From Dorea sp. (GTDB lineage: Bacteria; Bacillota_A; Clostridia; Lachnospirales; Lachnospiraceae), in assembly GCA_016295505.1 (NCBI GenBank), contig JAEDLC010000016.1, positions 1 through 25,244 on the forward strand: a DNA stretch of 25,244 nt, in the 5' to 3' direction. Below the pieces are notes generated by a model. That model had not been told where the DNA came from. It was given only the letters and a program-made list of their open reading frames with translations, and did not search any database. The translations under genes and the position numbers were made by a program. Positions 14,387 to 23,060 of this stretch are shown here, in pieces (the first letter of the stretch is position 1; the number at the start of each line of letters is the position of its first letter).

Positions 14387-14405
14387 AGTGCAACCCGCTT
14401 TTTAT
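14367..14405 (+). terminator. Terminator spanning the yitT-type stop codon
   Basis: GGGGTTCCACTCT (14368-14380) pairs with AGAGTGCAACCC (14385-14396), followed by GCTTTTTATTT. The TAG stop is at 14384-14386, inside the loop and the start of the second arm, so the last codons form the 5' stem. Confidence 0.85.
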
Positions 14406-14435
14406 TTCTCATATTTCTTTTTATACCAGAATTCC

Positions 14436-15782
14436 CTATTCGACAATCAATCCCTGATCTCTGATCACGTCGATTACCTGATCTACATATTTCGCACACA
14501 GTTCATCTGTTTCTGCTTCCACCATAACACGAATCACCGGCTCTGTTCCGCTTTCTCTCACAAGGATCCGTCCGTCATCTCCAAGCGCCTCTGCCACTGC
14601 GTCCACCGCTTTTACTACTTCCGGATTCTCACGTGCGGTCTTCTTATCTGCCACACGGACATTCTTCAGAAGCTGCGGATAGATCGTCACTTCTTCTGCA
14701 AGCTTTGCGAGGCTTATCTTTTTCTCCAGAATGACTTCCATGATCATGAGAGAGGTCAGGATCCCGTCTCCCGTCGTTGCATGTTTGCTGAAAATGATAT
14801 GACCAGACTGTTCACCGCCAAGTGAATAGTTATTCTGAACCATATTTTCATATACATACTTATCACCGACAGCAGTCTTCTCATACTTCAGTCCGACTTT
14901 ATCGCATGCCTTGTAAAGGCCCAGATTGGACATGATCGTTGTAACGATTGTATCACCGTTCAGACGTCCGTTCTCTTTCAGATACTTGCCACAGATGTAG
15001 AGAATCAGATCACCGTCAACAACATTTCCATTCTCATCAACAGCAATACATCTGTCTGCATCTCCGTCAAAAGCAAATCCTACATCCAGATGATTATCTT
15101 TTACGTACTGCTGCAGAACCTCAATATGTGTGGAACCACAATTCGTATTAATATTCGTTCCATCCGGCTCGCAGTTAATCACATACGTCTTTGCTCCCAG
15201 TGCATCGTATACACTCTTTGCAATGGCAAATGCACTTCCGTTGGAACAATCAAGCCCGACCTTCATATCTTCAAAAGAACGAGTTGCAAGTGAGATCAGA
15301 TAACCGATATAACGGTTTCTTCCTGCTGCATAATCTACAGTACGGCCAATATTCTCCTTCTTAGCCAGCGGAAGTTCTCCCATCTCTCCGTCAATATAAC
15401 TTTCAATCTTTGCTTCGACTTCTGCTTCCAGTTTATGCCCTTTTCCGTTGATTACCTTGATTCCGTTATCATAAAACGGATTGTGGCTTGCAGAAATCAT
15501 GATTCCACAGTCAAAATTCTCAGTTCTTGTTACATATGACACACTTGGTGTTGTTGTTACATGAAGCAGATAAGCGCTCGCACCGGATGCTGTAAGACCT
15601 GCAACCAGAGCATATTCAAACATATAACTGCTTCTTCTTGTATCTTTTCCGATGACTACTTTTGCCTTATGATCCTGTCCGTAATACCATCCAAGGAATC
15701 TTCCCACCTTGAATGCGTGTTCTACTGTTAATACTTCATTTGCTTCTCCACGGAACCCATCCGTTCCAAAATATTTACCCAT
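14436..15782 (-). CDS. glmM: Phosphoglucosamine mutase GlmM
   Basis: 448 residues. GlmM converts glucosamine-6-phosphate to glucosamine-1-phosphate, feeding UDP-GlcNAc and cell-wall synthesis. It starts MGKYFGTDGFRGEANEVLTV. The active-site phosphoserine lies in GIMISASHNPFYDNGIKV, the metal loop is FAFDGDADRC, the sugar-binding segment is LGGEQSGHII, and the C-terminal phosphate loop is RESGTEPVIRVMVEA. The start at 15782 has an AAAGGAGA site. It converges with the yitT-type gene. The upstream gap 15783-15980 is about 200 bases and includes the hairpin at 15926-15954. Confidence 0.97.
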   Translation of the reverse strand: MGKYFGTDGFRGEANEVLTVEHAFKVGRFLGWYYGQDHKAKVVIGKDTRRSSYMFEYALVAGLTASGASAYLLHVTTTPSVSYVTRTENFDCGIMISASHNPFYDNGIKVINGKGHKLEAEVEAKIESYIDGEMGELPLAKKENIGRTVDYAAGRNRYIGYLISLATRSFEDMKVGLDCSNGSAFAIAKSVYDALGAKTYVINCEPDGTNINTNCGSTHIEVLQQYVKDNHLDVGFAFDGDADRCIAVDENGNVVDGDLILYICGKYLKENGRLNGDTIVTTIMSNLGLYKACDKVGLKYEKTAVGDKYVYENMVQNNYSLGGEQSGHIIFSKHATTGDGILTSLMIMEVILEKKISLAKLAEEVTIYPQLLKNVRVADKKTARENPEVVKAVDAVAEALGDDGRILVRESGTEPVIRVMVEAETDELCAKYVDQVIDVIRDQGLIVE

Positions 15783-15925
15783 ATTGATTAATCTCCTTTA
15801 TGCAGTTTAACACATCTGCCGATTTTTTTGCACAATCAGCATCTACACCTTATCTATTATATATGTTTTTTCCACAATATACAACCCATAATACATCAGA
15901 TACGAGATTCGTATTCTAAATTACA

Positions 15926-15954
15926 GAGGGTGCAGTATTCGCACCTGCACCCTC
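15926..15954. terminator. Strong hairpin after the AICAR transformylase gene
   Basis: GAGGGTGCAG (15926-15935) and CTGCACCCTC (15945-15954) form a perfect 10-pair stem with a nine-base loop, 27 bases after the stop at 15981. On the minus strand it is followed by TGTAATTTAG, a poor T tract, so it may act as a terminator or a 3' end stabiliser. Confidence 0.55.
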
Positions 15955-15980
15955 ATATATTCTCTGAAACTATTCAAATT

Positions 15981-17159
15981 CTAATGATGGAACAGACGGA
16001 TTCCGGTAAAGGACATCACCATTCCATATTTGTTACATGTTTCGATTACATTATCATCTCTTACGGATCCGCCCGGCTGTGCAATGAATTTTACACCACT
16101 TCTGTGTGCACGCTCAATATTATCACCAAACGGGAAGAAGGCGTCTGATCCAAGAGCTACATCTGTCATCTGATCCAGCCATTCTCTCTTGGCTTCTCTT
16201 GTAAATACTTCCGGTTTTTCCTTGAAGATCTTCTCCCATGCTCCGTCTGCCAGTACATCCATATAGTCCTCTCCGATATACAGATCGATCGCATTGTCTC
16301 TGTCTGCACGTCTGATGGAATCCACAAACGGAAGATTCATTACCTGCGGTGCCTGTCTCAGCCACCAGTTGTCTGCCTTCTGTCCTGCCAGTCGTGTACA
16401 GTGGATTCTGGACTGCTGTCCCGCACCGATACCGATTGCCTGTCCGTCTTTTACATAACATACAGAATTGGACTGTGTATATTTTAAAGTAATCATGGAA
16501 ATCGCCAGATCGATCTTTGCCTGTTCTGTCAGATCTTTATTCTCCGTTACGATATTGGCAAAAAAGTCATCATCGATCTTCAGCTCGTTTCTTCCCTGCT
16601 CAAAGGTGATTCCGAATACATCCTTATGCTCCAGCGGCTCCGGTACATAATCCGGATCGATCTGGATCACATTGTAATTACCGTTCTTTTTCTGCTTCAG
16701 GATCTCCAGCGCCTCCGGCTCATATCCTGGTGCAATCACACCATCAGACACTTCTCGCTTGATCAGTTTTGCAGTATCCACGTCACATACATCAGATAAA
16801 GAGATAAAATCTCCGAAAGAAGACATACGATCTGCTCCTCTGGCTCTTGCATACGCACTGGCAAGTGGGGATAATTCTCCAAGATCATCCACCCAGTAGA
16901 TCTTGGCAAGTGTATCACTGAGCGGAAGTCCGACTGCGGCACCTGCCGGTGATACATGCTTGAATGAAGTTGCTGCCGGAAGTCCCGTTGCTTTTTTCAG
17001 CTCACTTACCAGCTGCCATCCGTTAAATGCATCCAGGAAATTGATGTATCCCGGTCTTCCGTTCAGTACCTGAATCGGAAGCTCCTGTCCGTTAGCCATA
17101 TAGATCTTTGATGGTTTCTGATTTGGATTACATCCATATTTTAATTCTAATTCTTTCAT
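15981..17159 (-). CDS. Stand-alone AICAR transformylase
   Basis: 392 residues. It formylates AICAR to FAICAR with 10-formyl-tetrahydrofolate, the ninth step of purine synthesis. The sequence matches the transformylase half of PurH only: ELKYGCNPNQKPSKIYMANG, LLxATSFKHVSPAGAAVG-like core (AATSFKHVSPAGAAVG), LKYTQSNSVCYVKDGQAIGI, GAGQQSRIHCTRLAG, and GSDAFFPFGDNIERA. The N-terminal MGS-like IMP cyclohydrolase domain of ordinary PurH is absent. The start has TAAGGAGA just upstream. It follows the PurO-type gene by 11 bases, which supplies the missing activity. Confidence 0.9.
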   Translation of the reverse strand: MKELELKYGCNPNQKPSKIYMANGQELPIQVLNGRPGYINFLDAFNGWQLVSELKKATGLPAATSFKHVSPAGAAVGLPLSDTLAKIYWVDDLGELSPLASAYARARGADRMSSFGDFISLSDVCDVDTAKLIKREVSDGVIAPGYEPEALEILKQKKNGNYNVIQIDPDYVPEPLEHKDVFGITFEQGRNELKIDDDFFANIVTENKDLTEQAKIDLAISMITLKYTQSNSVCYVKDGQAIGIGAGQQSRIHCTRLAGQKADNWWLRQAPQVMNLPFVDSIRRADRDNAIDLYIGEDYMDVLADGAWEKIFKEKPEVFTREAKREWLDQMTDVALGSDAFFPFGDNIERAHRSGVKFIAQPGGSVRDDNVIETCNKYGMVMSFTGIRLFHH

Positions 17160-17170
17160 GTCTGATCTCC

Positions 17171-17884
17171 TTACTGATTCTTATTTACAATCCTGGTTTC
17201 GTATGTGCCTGTTGCAATATCAATATAACGAACAAATAATGACACTTTGTTGTCTTCATTCAAACTGTTCCATAACGTCTCTGTGAAAGCATCCATATCA
17301 TCCGGAATCGCAATCAGTTTCGGTTCCCCTTCAAAGCTCGGAAGAGGATTGCCGTCACACTGATAGGTATGAATAAAATGCCCCTCTCCTGCTGCCGGAT
17401 TCTCATACGCAAACGTATAGCGATTGCAGCTCTGCGGGTTTCCGTTATTACTCTTCAAAATTGACATGGCATAATTGTAGTTTCCTTTTTCAATATGCAT
17501 AATACCTGAGATCCTTGGTGTATAATTCGGACCATCCGGTTCAAATTCTCTGCTTCTCAATGACTGTTCAAAAGTCATCTGCCGGTCCATGCCTTCATAG
17601 ATCGTATCTGTCTGGTCTCCATTTGTTACAATTGTCTTATTACCCAATACGCGTACCGGCGCATAGATGATAAGACTTGGGTCTGTCAGCTTTGACGGAT
17701 CATATGCCTGCGTACGGATTCCCTCTCCGTCTTCCACAAAGATCCGATTACGGCTGTTCTCACTTCTTCCCATGATAAAATATGCTGTCACCGCTTTGGT
17801 TCCGTCCGCGCTTTTTCCTATGATGATTCCGCGTCCCGGATAAGAGTTACTCTGCAGTTCTTTCTCAATTGATAACATTTCCAT
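17171..17884 (-). CDS. PurO-type IMP cyclohydrolase
   Basis: 237 residues. Proteins of this family (first known from archaea as PurO) close the ring of FAICAR to give IMP. Recognisable parts are the N-terminal SNSYPGRGIIIGKSADGTKA, YFIMGRSENSRNRIF, the PNYTPRISGIMHI segment and GEGHFIHTYQCDGNPLPSFE. It is not related in sequence to the PurH cyclohydrolase domain. The start ATG at 17884 has AAAGGAGA 7 bases upstream; an ATG two codons later is possible. The two genes are an obvious operon for the last two steps of IMP synthesis. Confidence 0.9.
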   Translation of the reverse strand: MEMLSIEKELQSNSYPGRGIIIGKSADGTKAVTAYFIMGRSENSRNRIFVEDGEGIRTQAYDPSKLTDPSLIIYAPVRVLGNKTIVTNGDQTDTIYEGMDRQMTFEQSLRSREFEPDGPNYTPRISGIMHIEKGNYNYAMSILKSNNGNPQSCNRYTFAYENPAAGEGHFIHTYQCDGNPLPSFEGEPKLIAIPDDMDAFTETLWNSLNEDNKVSLFVRYIDIATGTYETRIVNKNQ

Positions 17885-17954
17885 GAATACGTCTCCTTTT
17901 CATTGGTATTTTGACCTGTTATTTTATTATATATAATATAGATACGTTTTTCCA

Positions 17955-17975
17955 GTCATAATTTGAAGTTATGAC
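17955..17975. promoter_or_regulatory. Inverted repeat upstream of the purine gene pair
   Basis: GTCATAA and TTATGAC flank a seven-base centre. On the minus strand TTATGA-N17-TATTAT follows, a plausible but weak promoter for the purine genes. The palindrome could be an operator; it has no T tract and so is not a terminator. Confidence 0.4.
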
Positions 17976-17989
17976 ATAAACTCCCCATG

Positions 17990-18601
17990 TTATGTATCAC
18001 AATCTTTTTTCTCTCCGACCGTTTCTCCCGGCCTTACGATCCGTCTGACCCACTCTTTCCTGATCTCCCACAGATTGCCGCATACATTAAAGATGGTCCA
18101 TTCATCAATCTCAAACGCACGCTTCCAGCTTTCCCGAATTCTTTTTACTTCCTCCGGATACATCCCCTTATATCTTCCTTCAAAGAATTCAAATCCATTT
18201 ACCACCCCAAGCTCTTTGAGATGTTGCTTATATGCTTTTTCATCCTCCGCATCCTTCGGAAGATAGATACGGTTCAGCACATAGTCCCATTTTACATCAT
18301 CAAAGTATATGATCTGATCTTCCGGAACTTCCAGTTCATACACTACCGTTCCCGGAATCGGCTTCAGACAATTCTCCACACTGATGGAGCACCAGATTGG
18401 TGCATGCACATCCTCCGGCTTAGGCACCCTCTTTGCCGCCTCTTGTGTAAACCAGTCATAACTTTCCATAAAAAGCGGAGCAATATCCCCAAAATGCATC
18501 TCCACATAGACACGGTGATTGATAATCCTTCCGTCTCGTTCCAGCTGATACAATGTCTTATCGTTCTGTCTTGTATACAGCTTTACCATCTTCTGATTCA
18601 T
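17990..18601 (-). CDS. DUF3841-family protein
   Basis: 203 residues from the ATG at 18601, which follows AGGAGGGG; the longer frame to 18769 runs into the terminator of the thiamine operon and is rejected. The sequence begins KLYTRQNDKTLYQLERDGRI and has conserved aromatic and charged stretches (YDWFTQEAAKRVPKPEDV, PIWCSIS, VLNRIYLPKDAEDEKAYKQH, ESWKRAFEI). No catalytic motif or membrane segment is visible. DUF3841 proteins are small cytoplasmic proteins of unknown function in Firmicutes. It stands between the thiamine operon and the purine genes with its own ribosome site; a weak TTGCTC-N17-TAATCT promoter lies upstream. Confidence 0.8.
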   Translation of the reverse strand: MNQKMVKLYTRQNDKTLYQLERDGRIINHRVYVEMHFGDIAPLFMESYDWFTQEAAKRVPKPEDVHAPIWCSISVENCLKPIPGTVVYELEVPEDQIIYFDDVKWDYVLNRIYLPKDAEDEKAYKQHLKELGVVNGFEFFEGRYKGMYPEEVKRIRESWKRAFEIDEWTIFNVCGNLWEIRKEWVRRIVRPGETVGEKKDCDT

Positions 18602-18740
18602 CCGTTCCCCTCCTGTCTGACGTCCGTTTTCTGTTATTTCCAGATTATCAAAAACCGAAAGAAAGAGCAAGTCTTCTGCATCACTTATCCGCAAAAGGTC
18701 AATTGCTTGATTCTGAATTTCAAAAGATTTAATATAATTA

Positions 18741-18774
18741 AAAAGTGCAGATCCATATATGATCCGCACTTTTT
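18741..18774. terminator. Bidirectional terminator of the thiamine operon
   Basis: AAAAGTGCAGATC (18741-18753) pairs with GATCCGCACTTTTT (18761-18774) with one mismatch and an AT loop, giving T runs on both strands. It lies 15 bases after the cytX stop. Confidence 0.85.
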
Positions 18775-18788
18775 CTCTTTATCAGAAG

Positions 18789-19970
18789 TTATCCCTGCAC
18801 ATCCTTTTTTGTACATCTGTCTACGATCAAACAAAGAATGATGGTAATCAACATATCCGGAAGAGTATTCCCAACCGGCATATCAACATGCATGAGGAAG
18901 CGATATACAACAAATCCAATCACCCATACTGCCATATTGGGGATATTTACGGTTCTACTGCTTGCGTCCTTCTTAAGCAGGAAGAAATCTGCAATCTGAA
19001 TTGCGATCATCGGTGCAAATACAGAACCGATCAGATACAGAAAGTCTGTAATGTTATCCATAGGATATACAATTGCCCCGATTGTTCCGATGACTGTTAC
19101 GATGACAGCAATATACTTCCCATTCCAGCCTGAGACAATGGACTCACTGGATATTCCGGCAGAATATGCATCCAGAAACGTTGTTGTAACCGTAGAGAAA
19201 ACGATAATCAGAAGTCCTGCGATTCCAAGTCCCGCTTTTACCATAATCTGTGCAATATCATATTCTCCGGTATAGATTGCGGCACCCATACCGATCACAT
19301 ACATCCAGCTGCTGACGATTCCATATGTAACTGCACTGACAGCCGTTGCCTTTACCGGCTCTTTTGCCTCTCTGGTATAGTCACTGATCAGCGGAAGCCA
19401 GGATAATGGCATTGCCACAGACAGCTCCACTGCCGCACCGAACGTCATACTTTCGTCTGATGCAACTCCGACTGCACCACCGCCAAAAAAGATGACTTTA
19501 CACAGGATAAGTGTCAGAATGAACAGTGCTGTCATTGCTACCACATTTACCTTTCCAAGATTCGTAATGCCAATCAGGATCCAGAGAATGATCAGTACAC
19601 CGATCACCAGACACCAGACCCATCTGCCGGTGCTGATCACTCCGTCTGCTGCCAGTGCGCCGTCATAGATCATAATTGCAGTCCATCCGACCAGCTGAAG
19701 TACATTCAAAACAGAAAAGAGCAGACTTCCTTTCTGTCCGAAGCTCATCTTTACCGTTTCCATTGCGCTGCGTCTTGCCTTTCCTCCGATCACACCTGCG
19801 AGAAACAGCATGATACATCCGATCACATGACCCAGAACAATTGCAAGAAGTCCTTTTCCAAATCCCAGCGGAGCCAGATAGGTTCCTGTCAGTATCTCCG
19901 CAATGGATACTCCTGCACCAAACCAGATCAGGCCATTTTCAAAGATAGAGGTACGCTTTTCTTCCATCAT
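18789..19970 (-). CDS. cytX: CytX-type hydroxymethylpyrimidine transporter (NCS1 family)
   Basis: 393 residues with about 12 membrane segments, of the nucleobase:cation symporter-1 family. It opens NGLIWFGAGVSIAEILTGTY, the typical NCS1 TM1 motif, and has AVAMPLSWLPLISDYTREAK-like residues (SVAMPLSWLPLISDYTRE). The ATG at 19970 shares a base with the thiD stop (TAATG) and has GGAGG upstream. CytX is known as a transporter of the HMP precursor found under TPP riboswitch control, and here it is the last gene of the TPP operon. It would import HMP for ThiD. Confidence 0.92.
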   Translation of the reverse strand: MMEEKRTSIFENGLIWFGAGVSIAEILTGTYLAPLGFGKGLLAIVLGHVIGCIMLFLAGVIGGKARRSAMETVKMSFGQKGSLLFSVLNVLQLVGWTAIMIYDGALAADGVISTGRWVWCLVIGVLIILWILIGITNLGKVNVVAMTALFILTLILCKVIFFGGGAVGVASDESMTFGAAVELSVAMPLSWLPLISDYTREAKEPVKATAVSAVTYGIVSSWMYVIGMGAAIYTGEYDIAQIMVKAGLGIAGLLIIVFSTVTTTFLDAYSAGISSESIVSGWNGKYIAVIVTVIGTIGAIVYPMDNITDFLYLIGSVFAPMIAIQIADFFLLKKDASSRTVNIPNMAVWVIGFVVYRFLMHVDMPVGNTLPDMLITIILCLIVDRCTKKDVQG

Positions 19971-20791
19971 TAACGTTCCTCCTTTTCGTCGCATAATTGC
20001 GTATATTTACTGCTGATATCAAAACCATGATTCATCGGACCGCTTCCCTGTCCCAGATCAAGCATCGCACCGAGTGCACCGGAAATATAGTCCTTTGCGC
20101 GCTCCACAGCCTCATCCAGACCATATCCTTTTGCAAGATTTGATGCAATCGCACTGGAAAGTGTGCATCCGGTTCCATGTGTGTTCGGATTATCAATTCG
20201 TTTACCATAAAACCACTGATATGCCCCATTGCGATACAACAGATCATTCGCATCATTCAACTGATGTCCGCCTTTACATAATACCGCACAATGATAAGTC
20301 TCACTGATATACTTCGCAGCGGATATCATATCATCTTCGGTTTTTACAGGCATTCCCGACAGAACTTCTGCCTCTGGGATATTCGGAGTCAAAACCGCCG
20401 CCATCGGGAGCAGGTATTCTTTTAATGTAGCGATTGCCTCATCACTGATCAACTTGGATCCACTGGTCGCTACCATAACCGGATCAACCACAATATTCTT
20501 TGCATTGTAACTTTTTAGTTTCTTTGCGATCATTTTGATTAACTCACTGGATGAAACCATTCCAATCTTCACTGCATCCGGATAGATATCTGTAAAGATA
20601 CAGTCCAACTGTTCTGCCAAAAATTCCGGAGTCACCTCCATGATTCCTGTTACGCCGGTCGTATTCTGTGCAGTCAGGGCAGTGATCGCGCTCATGGCAT
20701 ACACACCATTCGTGATCATCGTCTTGATATCTGCCTGGATGCCGGCGCCTCCGCTGGAATCGCTTCCAGCGATTGTTAATGCTGTTCTCAT
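19970..20791 (-). CDS. thiD: Hydroxymethylpyrimidine / phosphomethylpyrimidine kinase ThiD
   Basis: 273 residues. ThiD phosphorylates HMP twice to HMP-PP. It carries the ribokinase-fold signatures LTIAGSDSSGGAGIQADIKT at the N-terminus, TAQNTTGV, VVDPVMVATSGSKL, LTPNIPEAEVLSG and the anion-hole motif THGTGCTLSSAIA. The start at 20791 has an AAGGAAG site. It sits between the HAD gene (81 bases upstream) and cytX (overlapping). Confidence 0.97.
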   Translation of the reverse strand: MRTALTIAGSDSSGGAGIQADIKTMITNGVYAMSAITALTAQNTTGVTGIMEVTPEFLAEQLDCIFTDIYPDAVKIGMVSSSELIKMIAKKLKSYNAKNIVVDPVMVATSGSKLISDEAIATLKEYLLPMAAVLTPNIPEAEVLSGMPVKTEDDMISAAKYISETYHCAVLCKGGHQLNDANDLLYRNGAYQWFYGKRIDNPNTHGTGCTLSSAIASNLAKGYGLDEAVERAKDYISGALGAMLDLGQGSGPMNHGFDISSKYTQLCDEKEER

Positions 20792-20872
20792 ATTCTCTAC
20801 TTCCTTTCGTCTTTCGCATTAATTTTATAAAGCGACATAAGGTGGTGCCCCCAATCTGCCGCATGTAGACCT

Positions 20873-21526
20873 TCAGATCTCTTTCCAGAAATCTTCAGCC
20901 ATCCGCAGATCTGCATAATATCGATCTGCAGTTTTCTTTATCTCTTCCTGATCGTCATCGCTGAACCTGTCATATACAGCTACCGTATGGAATCCGGCTC
21001 TTTTTGCTGTCTGTATCGCATGCAGCACATCTTCAAACACACAGGTATCCCCTGGCTTTGTTCCCAGATACTCTGCAGCTTTCTGATAGACAAGCGGCTG
21101 ACTTTTTCCGACGCCCACTTCGGAACAGGTAAAGATTCTTTCAAAATAATGTGCAATCCCAAGTCTTTGGAATGCCGCGTCGATATGATCTCTTTCACTT
21201 GAGGTAGCAATCACCATCGGGATCTTTCTTTGCCTCATCTCTTCCAGAAATTCCTCAACGCCATGCTTCAGAGGCGCTTCATAATAATAAAAATCCCGAA
21301 CTGTATTGAGGACTCCTTCTATTATCTGATCCACGCTCTGACTCAGATGGTAATTCTCTTTCATATAACAGGCAGCTTCTTCCACCGTCATCGGGAACAG
21401 AAGTTTACTTAATCCTGGTTCCGGCTCGATCCCCTGATTCTTAAGGTAGCGGACTCCCACCTCTTCCCAGATCTCCATGGAATCCAGAAGTGTTCCGTCC
21501 ACATCAAATACAGCTCCTTTTATCAT
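20873..21526 (-). CDS. HAD-superfamily phosphatase of the thiamine operon
   Basis: 217 residues. The start ATG at 21526 overlaps the thiE stop (ATGA), so the longer frame to 21622 is rejected. Motif I is FDVDGTLLDS, motif II is IATSS, the lysine motif III is in VGVGKSQPLVYQK, and motif IV is CVFEDVLHAI. A helical cap domain lies after motif I (about 15-80), as in beta-phosphoglucomutase-like enzymes. No separate thiamine kinase is seen, and HMP/THZ salvage makes thiamine monophosphate, so a role as a phosphate-removing enzyme in this pathway is plausible but not shown by sequence. Confidence 0.85.
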   Translation of the reverse strand: MIKGAVFDVDGTLLDSMEIWEEVGVRYLKNQGIEPEPGLSKLLFPMTVEEAACYMKENYHLSQSVDQIIEGVLNTVRDFYYYEAPLKHGVEEFLEEMRQRKIPMVIATSSERDHIDAAFQRLGIAHYFERIFTCSEVGVGKSQPLVYQKAAEYLGTKPGDTCVFEDVLHAIQTAKRAGFHTVAVYDRFSDDDQEEIKKTADRYYADLRMAEDFWKEI

Positions 21527-22164
21527 GCTTCCACCATTTCTTTTGTCAATAATTTTAATTCTTTTGTCGCGTTTTTTATATCTTTTTGTGCGAATATTGC
21601 ACTGATTACGGCAATTCCGCATATTCCGGTGCCCGCAAGTTCTGAAACATTTTCCTTACTGATACCACCAATTGCAATCACCGGAATGCTCACAGCATCG
21701 CAGATCGCTTTCAGAGTCTCATGACTTACGTCTGCTGCATCCGCTTTGGAATCTGTATGAAAAACCGCTCCAACACCCAGATAATCCGCACCTCTTTTTT
21801 CTGCCAGTAATGCCTGCTCAACAGTCTGTGCAGATACTCCGATGATCTTATCCGGTCCAAGCTTTGCACGGACATCTCCGGCTTCCATATCACTCTGTCC
21901 CACATGGACACCATCCGCATCCATTGCCAGCGCAATATGCACATTATCATTGATCACAAAAGGAACCTGATAGCGTCTGCATAATTCCTTGATCTCTTTT
22001 GCCTCTTCCAGAAACTTCTCTTCATCCAGTTCCTTCTCTCTCAGCTGTACGAACGTTGTCCCGCCTTCCAGCGTCTTCTCCACCTGGCTGTAAAGTGTCT
22101 CTCCATTCAGCCAGTGACGGTCTGTCACTGCATATAATAGCAGGTCCTTCTTATCGCACTTCAT
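21523..22164 (-). CDS. thiE: Thiamine-phosphate synthase ThiE
   Basis: 213 residues from the ATG at 22164. ThiE joins HMP-PP and THZ-P to make thiamine monophosphate. The TIM-barrel signatures are YAVTDRHWLNGETLYSQVEK, TFVQLREKELDEEKFL, PFVINDNVHIALAMDADGVH, VGQSDM, GADYLGVGAVFHTDSK and PVIAIGGISKENV. Its start overlaps the thiM stop by 14 bases, and an upstream extension to 22248 lies entirely inside thiM, so it is not used. Confidence 0.96.
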   Translation of the reverse strand: MKCDKKDLLLYAVTDRHWLNGETLYSQVEKTLEGGTTFVQLREKELDEEKFLEEAKEIKELCRRYQVPFVINDNVHIALAMDADGVHVGQSDMEAGDVRAKLGPDKIIGVSAQTVEQALLAEKRGADYLGVGAVFHTDSKADAADVSHETLKAICDAVSIPVIAIGGISKENVSELAGTGICGIAVISAIFAQKDIKNATKELKLLTKEMVEA

Positions 22165-22975
22165 ATTTCGCACCTTCTTCCAGCGTTCTGGCATCCATAT
22201 TGTAGATTGCGTCAATAATGCGGTTGCGGTATGTTGAATTACCGTCACCTTCCTGCATTCTGCTCCATCCGATCTCTCCTGCCAGTCCCATCGTACATAC
22301 AGCTGCCGCTGCTGCCTCCAGCTTATTCTGAGGATTTGCCACTACAAATGCCGTCATCATACCCGACAGCTGACATCCTGTTCCGGTAATTTTGCCCATC
22401 TCCGGACGACCATTGCGGATGACGAAGCACCGGTCTTTGTCACCGACCAGATCAATTGCTCCGGTAATCGCCACGATGCATCCTGCTTTTTTCGCAAACT
22501 CTTTTACGAATGCAACAGCGCTGTCAAGGGTATCTTCCGTTACTGCATCGGCTACATCCGCATCTACACCTTTTGTTGTTCCACTTCCCTGTACCAGCGT
22601 CTTGATCTCTGAGATATTGCCTCGAATCACATCGAACTGAATCTCATCCATTAATTTTATAGCTGTACTGGTACGAAGTGCACTTGCTCCGGCACCAACA
22701 GGATCCAAAAGGACAACATGTCCCAGTTCATTGGCTTTCTTTCCCGCCACAAACATTCCTTCGATACTTCTCTGATTTAAAGTTCCAATATTGATATTCA
22801 ATCCTCCACAGATCGATGTAATATCAGCCACATCCTCCGGCTCATCTGACATGATCGGACTTCCGCCGCAGGCCAGCAGCACATTCGCAACGTCATTTAC
22901 CGTCACATAATTCGTAATATTATGCACCAGTGGTACTGTGCTTCTTACATTTTCAATACAATTTCCCAGCATCAT
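22151..22975 (-). CDS. thiM: Hydroxyethylthiazole kinase ThiM
   Basis: 274 residues. ThiM phosphorylates the thiazole moiety in thiamine salvage. Signatures: VPLVHNITNYVTVNDVANVL, GGSPIMSDEPEDV, VVLLDPVGAGASALRT, VIRGNISEI, and the GTGCQLSGMMTAFV anion hole. Tandem ATGs at 22975 and 22972 follow AAGGAGG; the second may be used. It is the first gene after the TPP riboswitch, so the operon order is thiM-thiE-HAD-thiD-cytX. Confidence 0.97.
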   Translation of the reverse strand: MMLGNCIENVRSTVPLVHNITNYVTVNDVANVLLACGGSPIMSDEPEDVADITSICGGLNINIGTLNQRSIEGMFVAGKKANELGHVVLLDPVGAGASALRTSTAIKLMDEIQFDVIRGNISEIKTLVQGSGTTKGVDADVADAVTEDTLDSAVAFVKEFAKKAGCIVAITGAIDLVGDKDRCFVIRNGRPEMGKITGTGCQLSGMMTAFVVANPQNKLEAAAAAVCTMGLAGEIGWSRMQEGDGNSTYRNRIIDAIYNMDARTLEEGAKYEVR

Positions 22976-23010
22976 CCATTCCTCCTTATTTGCTTTTATT
23001 ATTTGAGTTC

Positions 23011-23043
23011 AAAAAACGGATATGCCGTCACAGGCATATCCGT
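23011..23043 (-). terminator. Riboswitch expression-platform terminator
   Basis: A perfect stem ACGGATATGCC (minus 23043-23033) with GGCATATCCGT (23026-23016), followed by TTTTTT (about 23011-23016 region on the plus strand as A run). It lies between the TPP aptamer and thiM, the usual place for transcription attenuation. Confidence 0.9.
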
Positions 23044-23060
23044 CATTCCATACACGATAT

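Noticed and set aside
18602..18769. N-terminal extension of the DUF3841 protein
   Set aside because: The added part begins within the cytX terminator hairpin, whereas a strong AGGAGGGG site precedes the ATG at 18601 and the family starts there.
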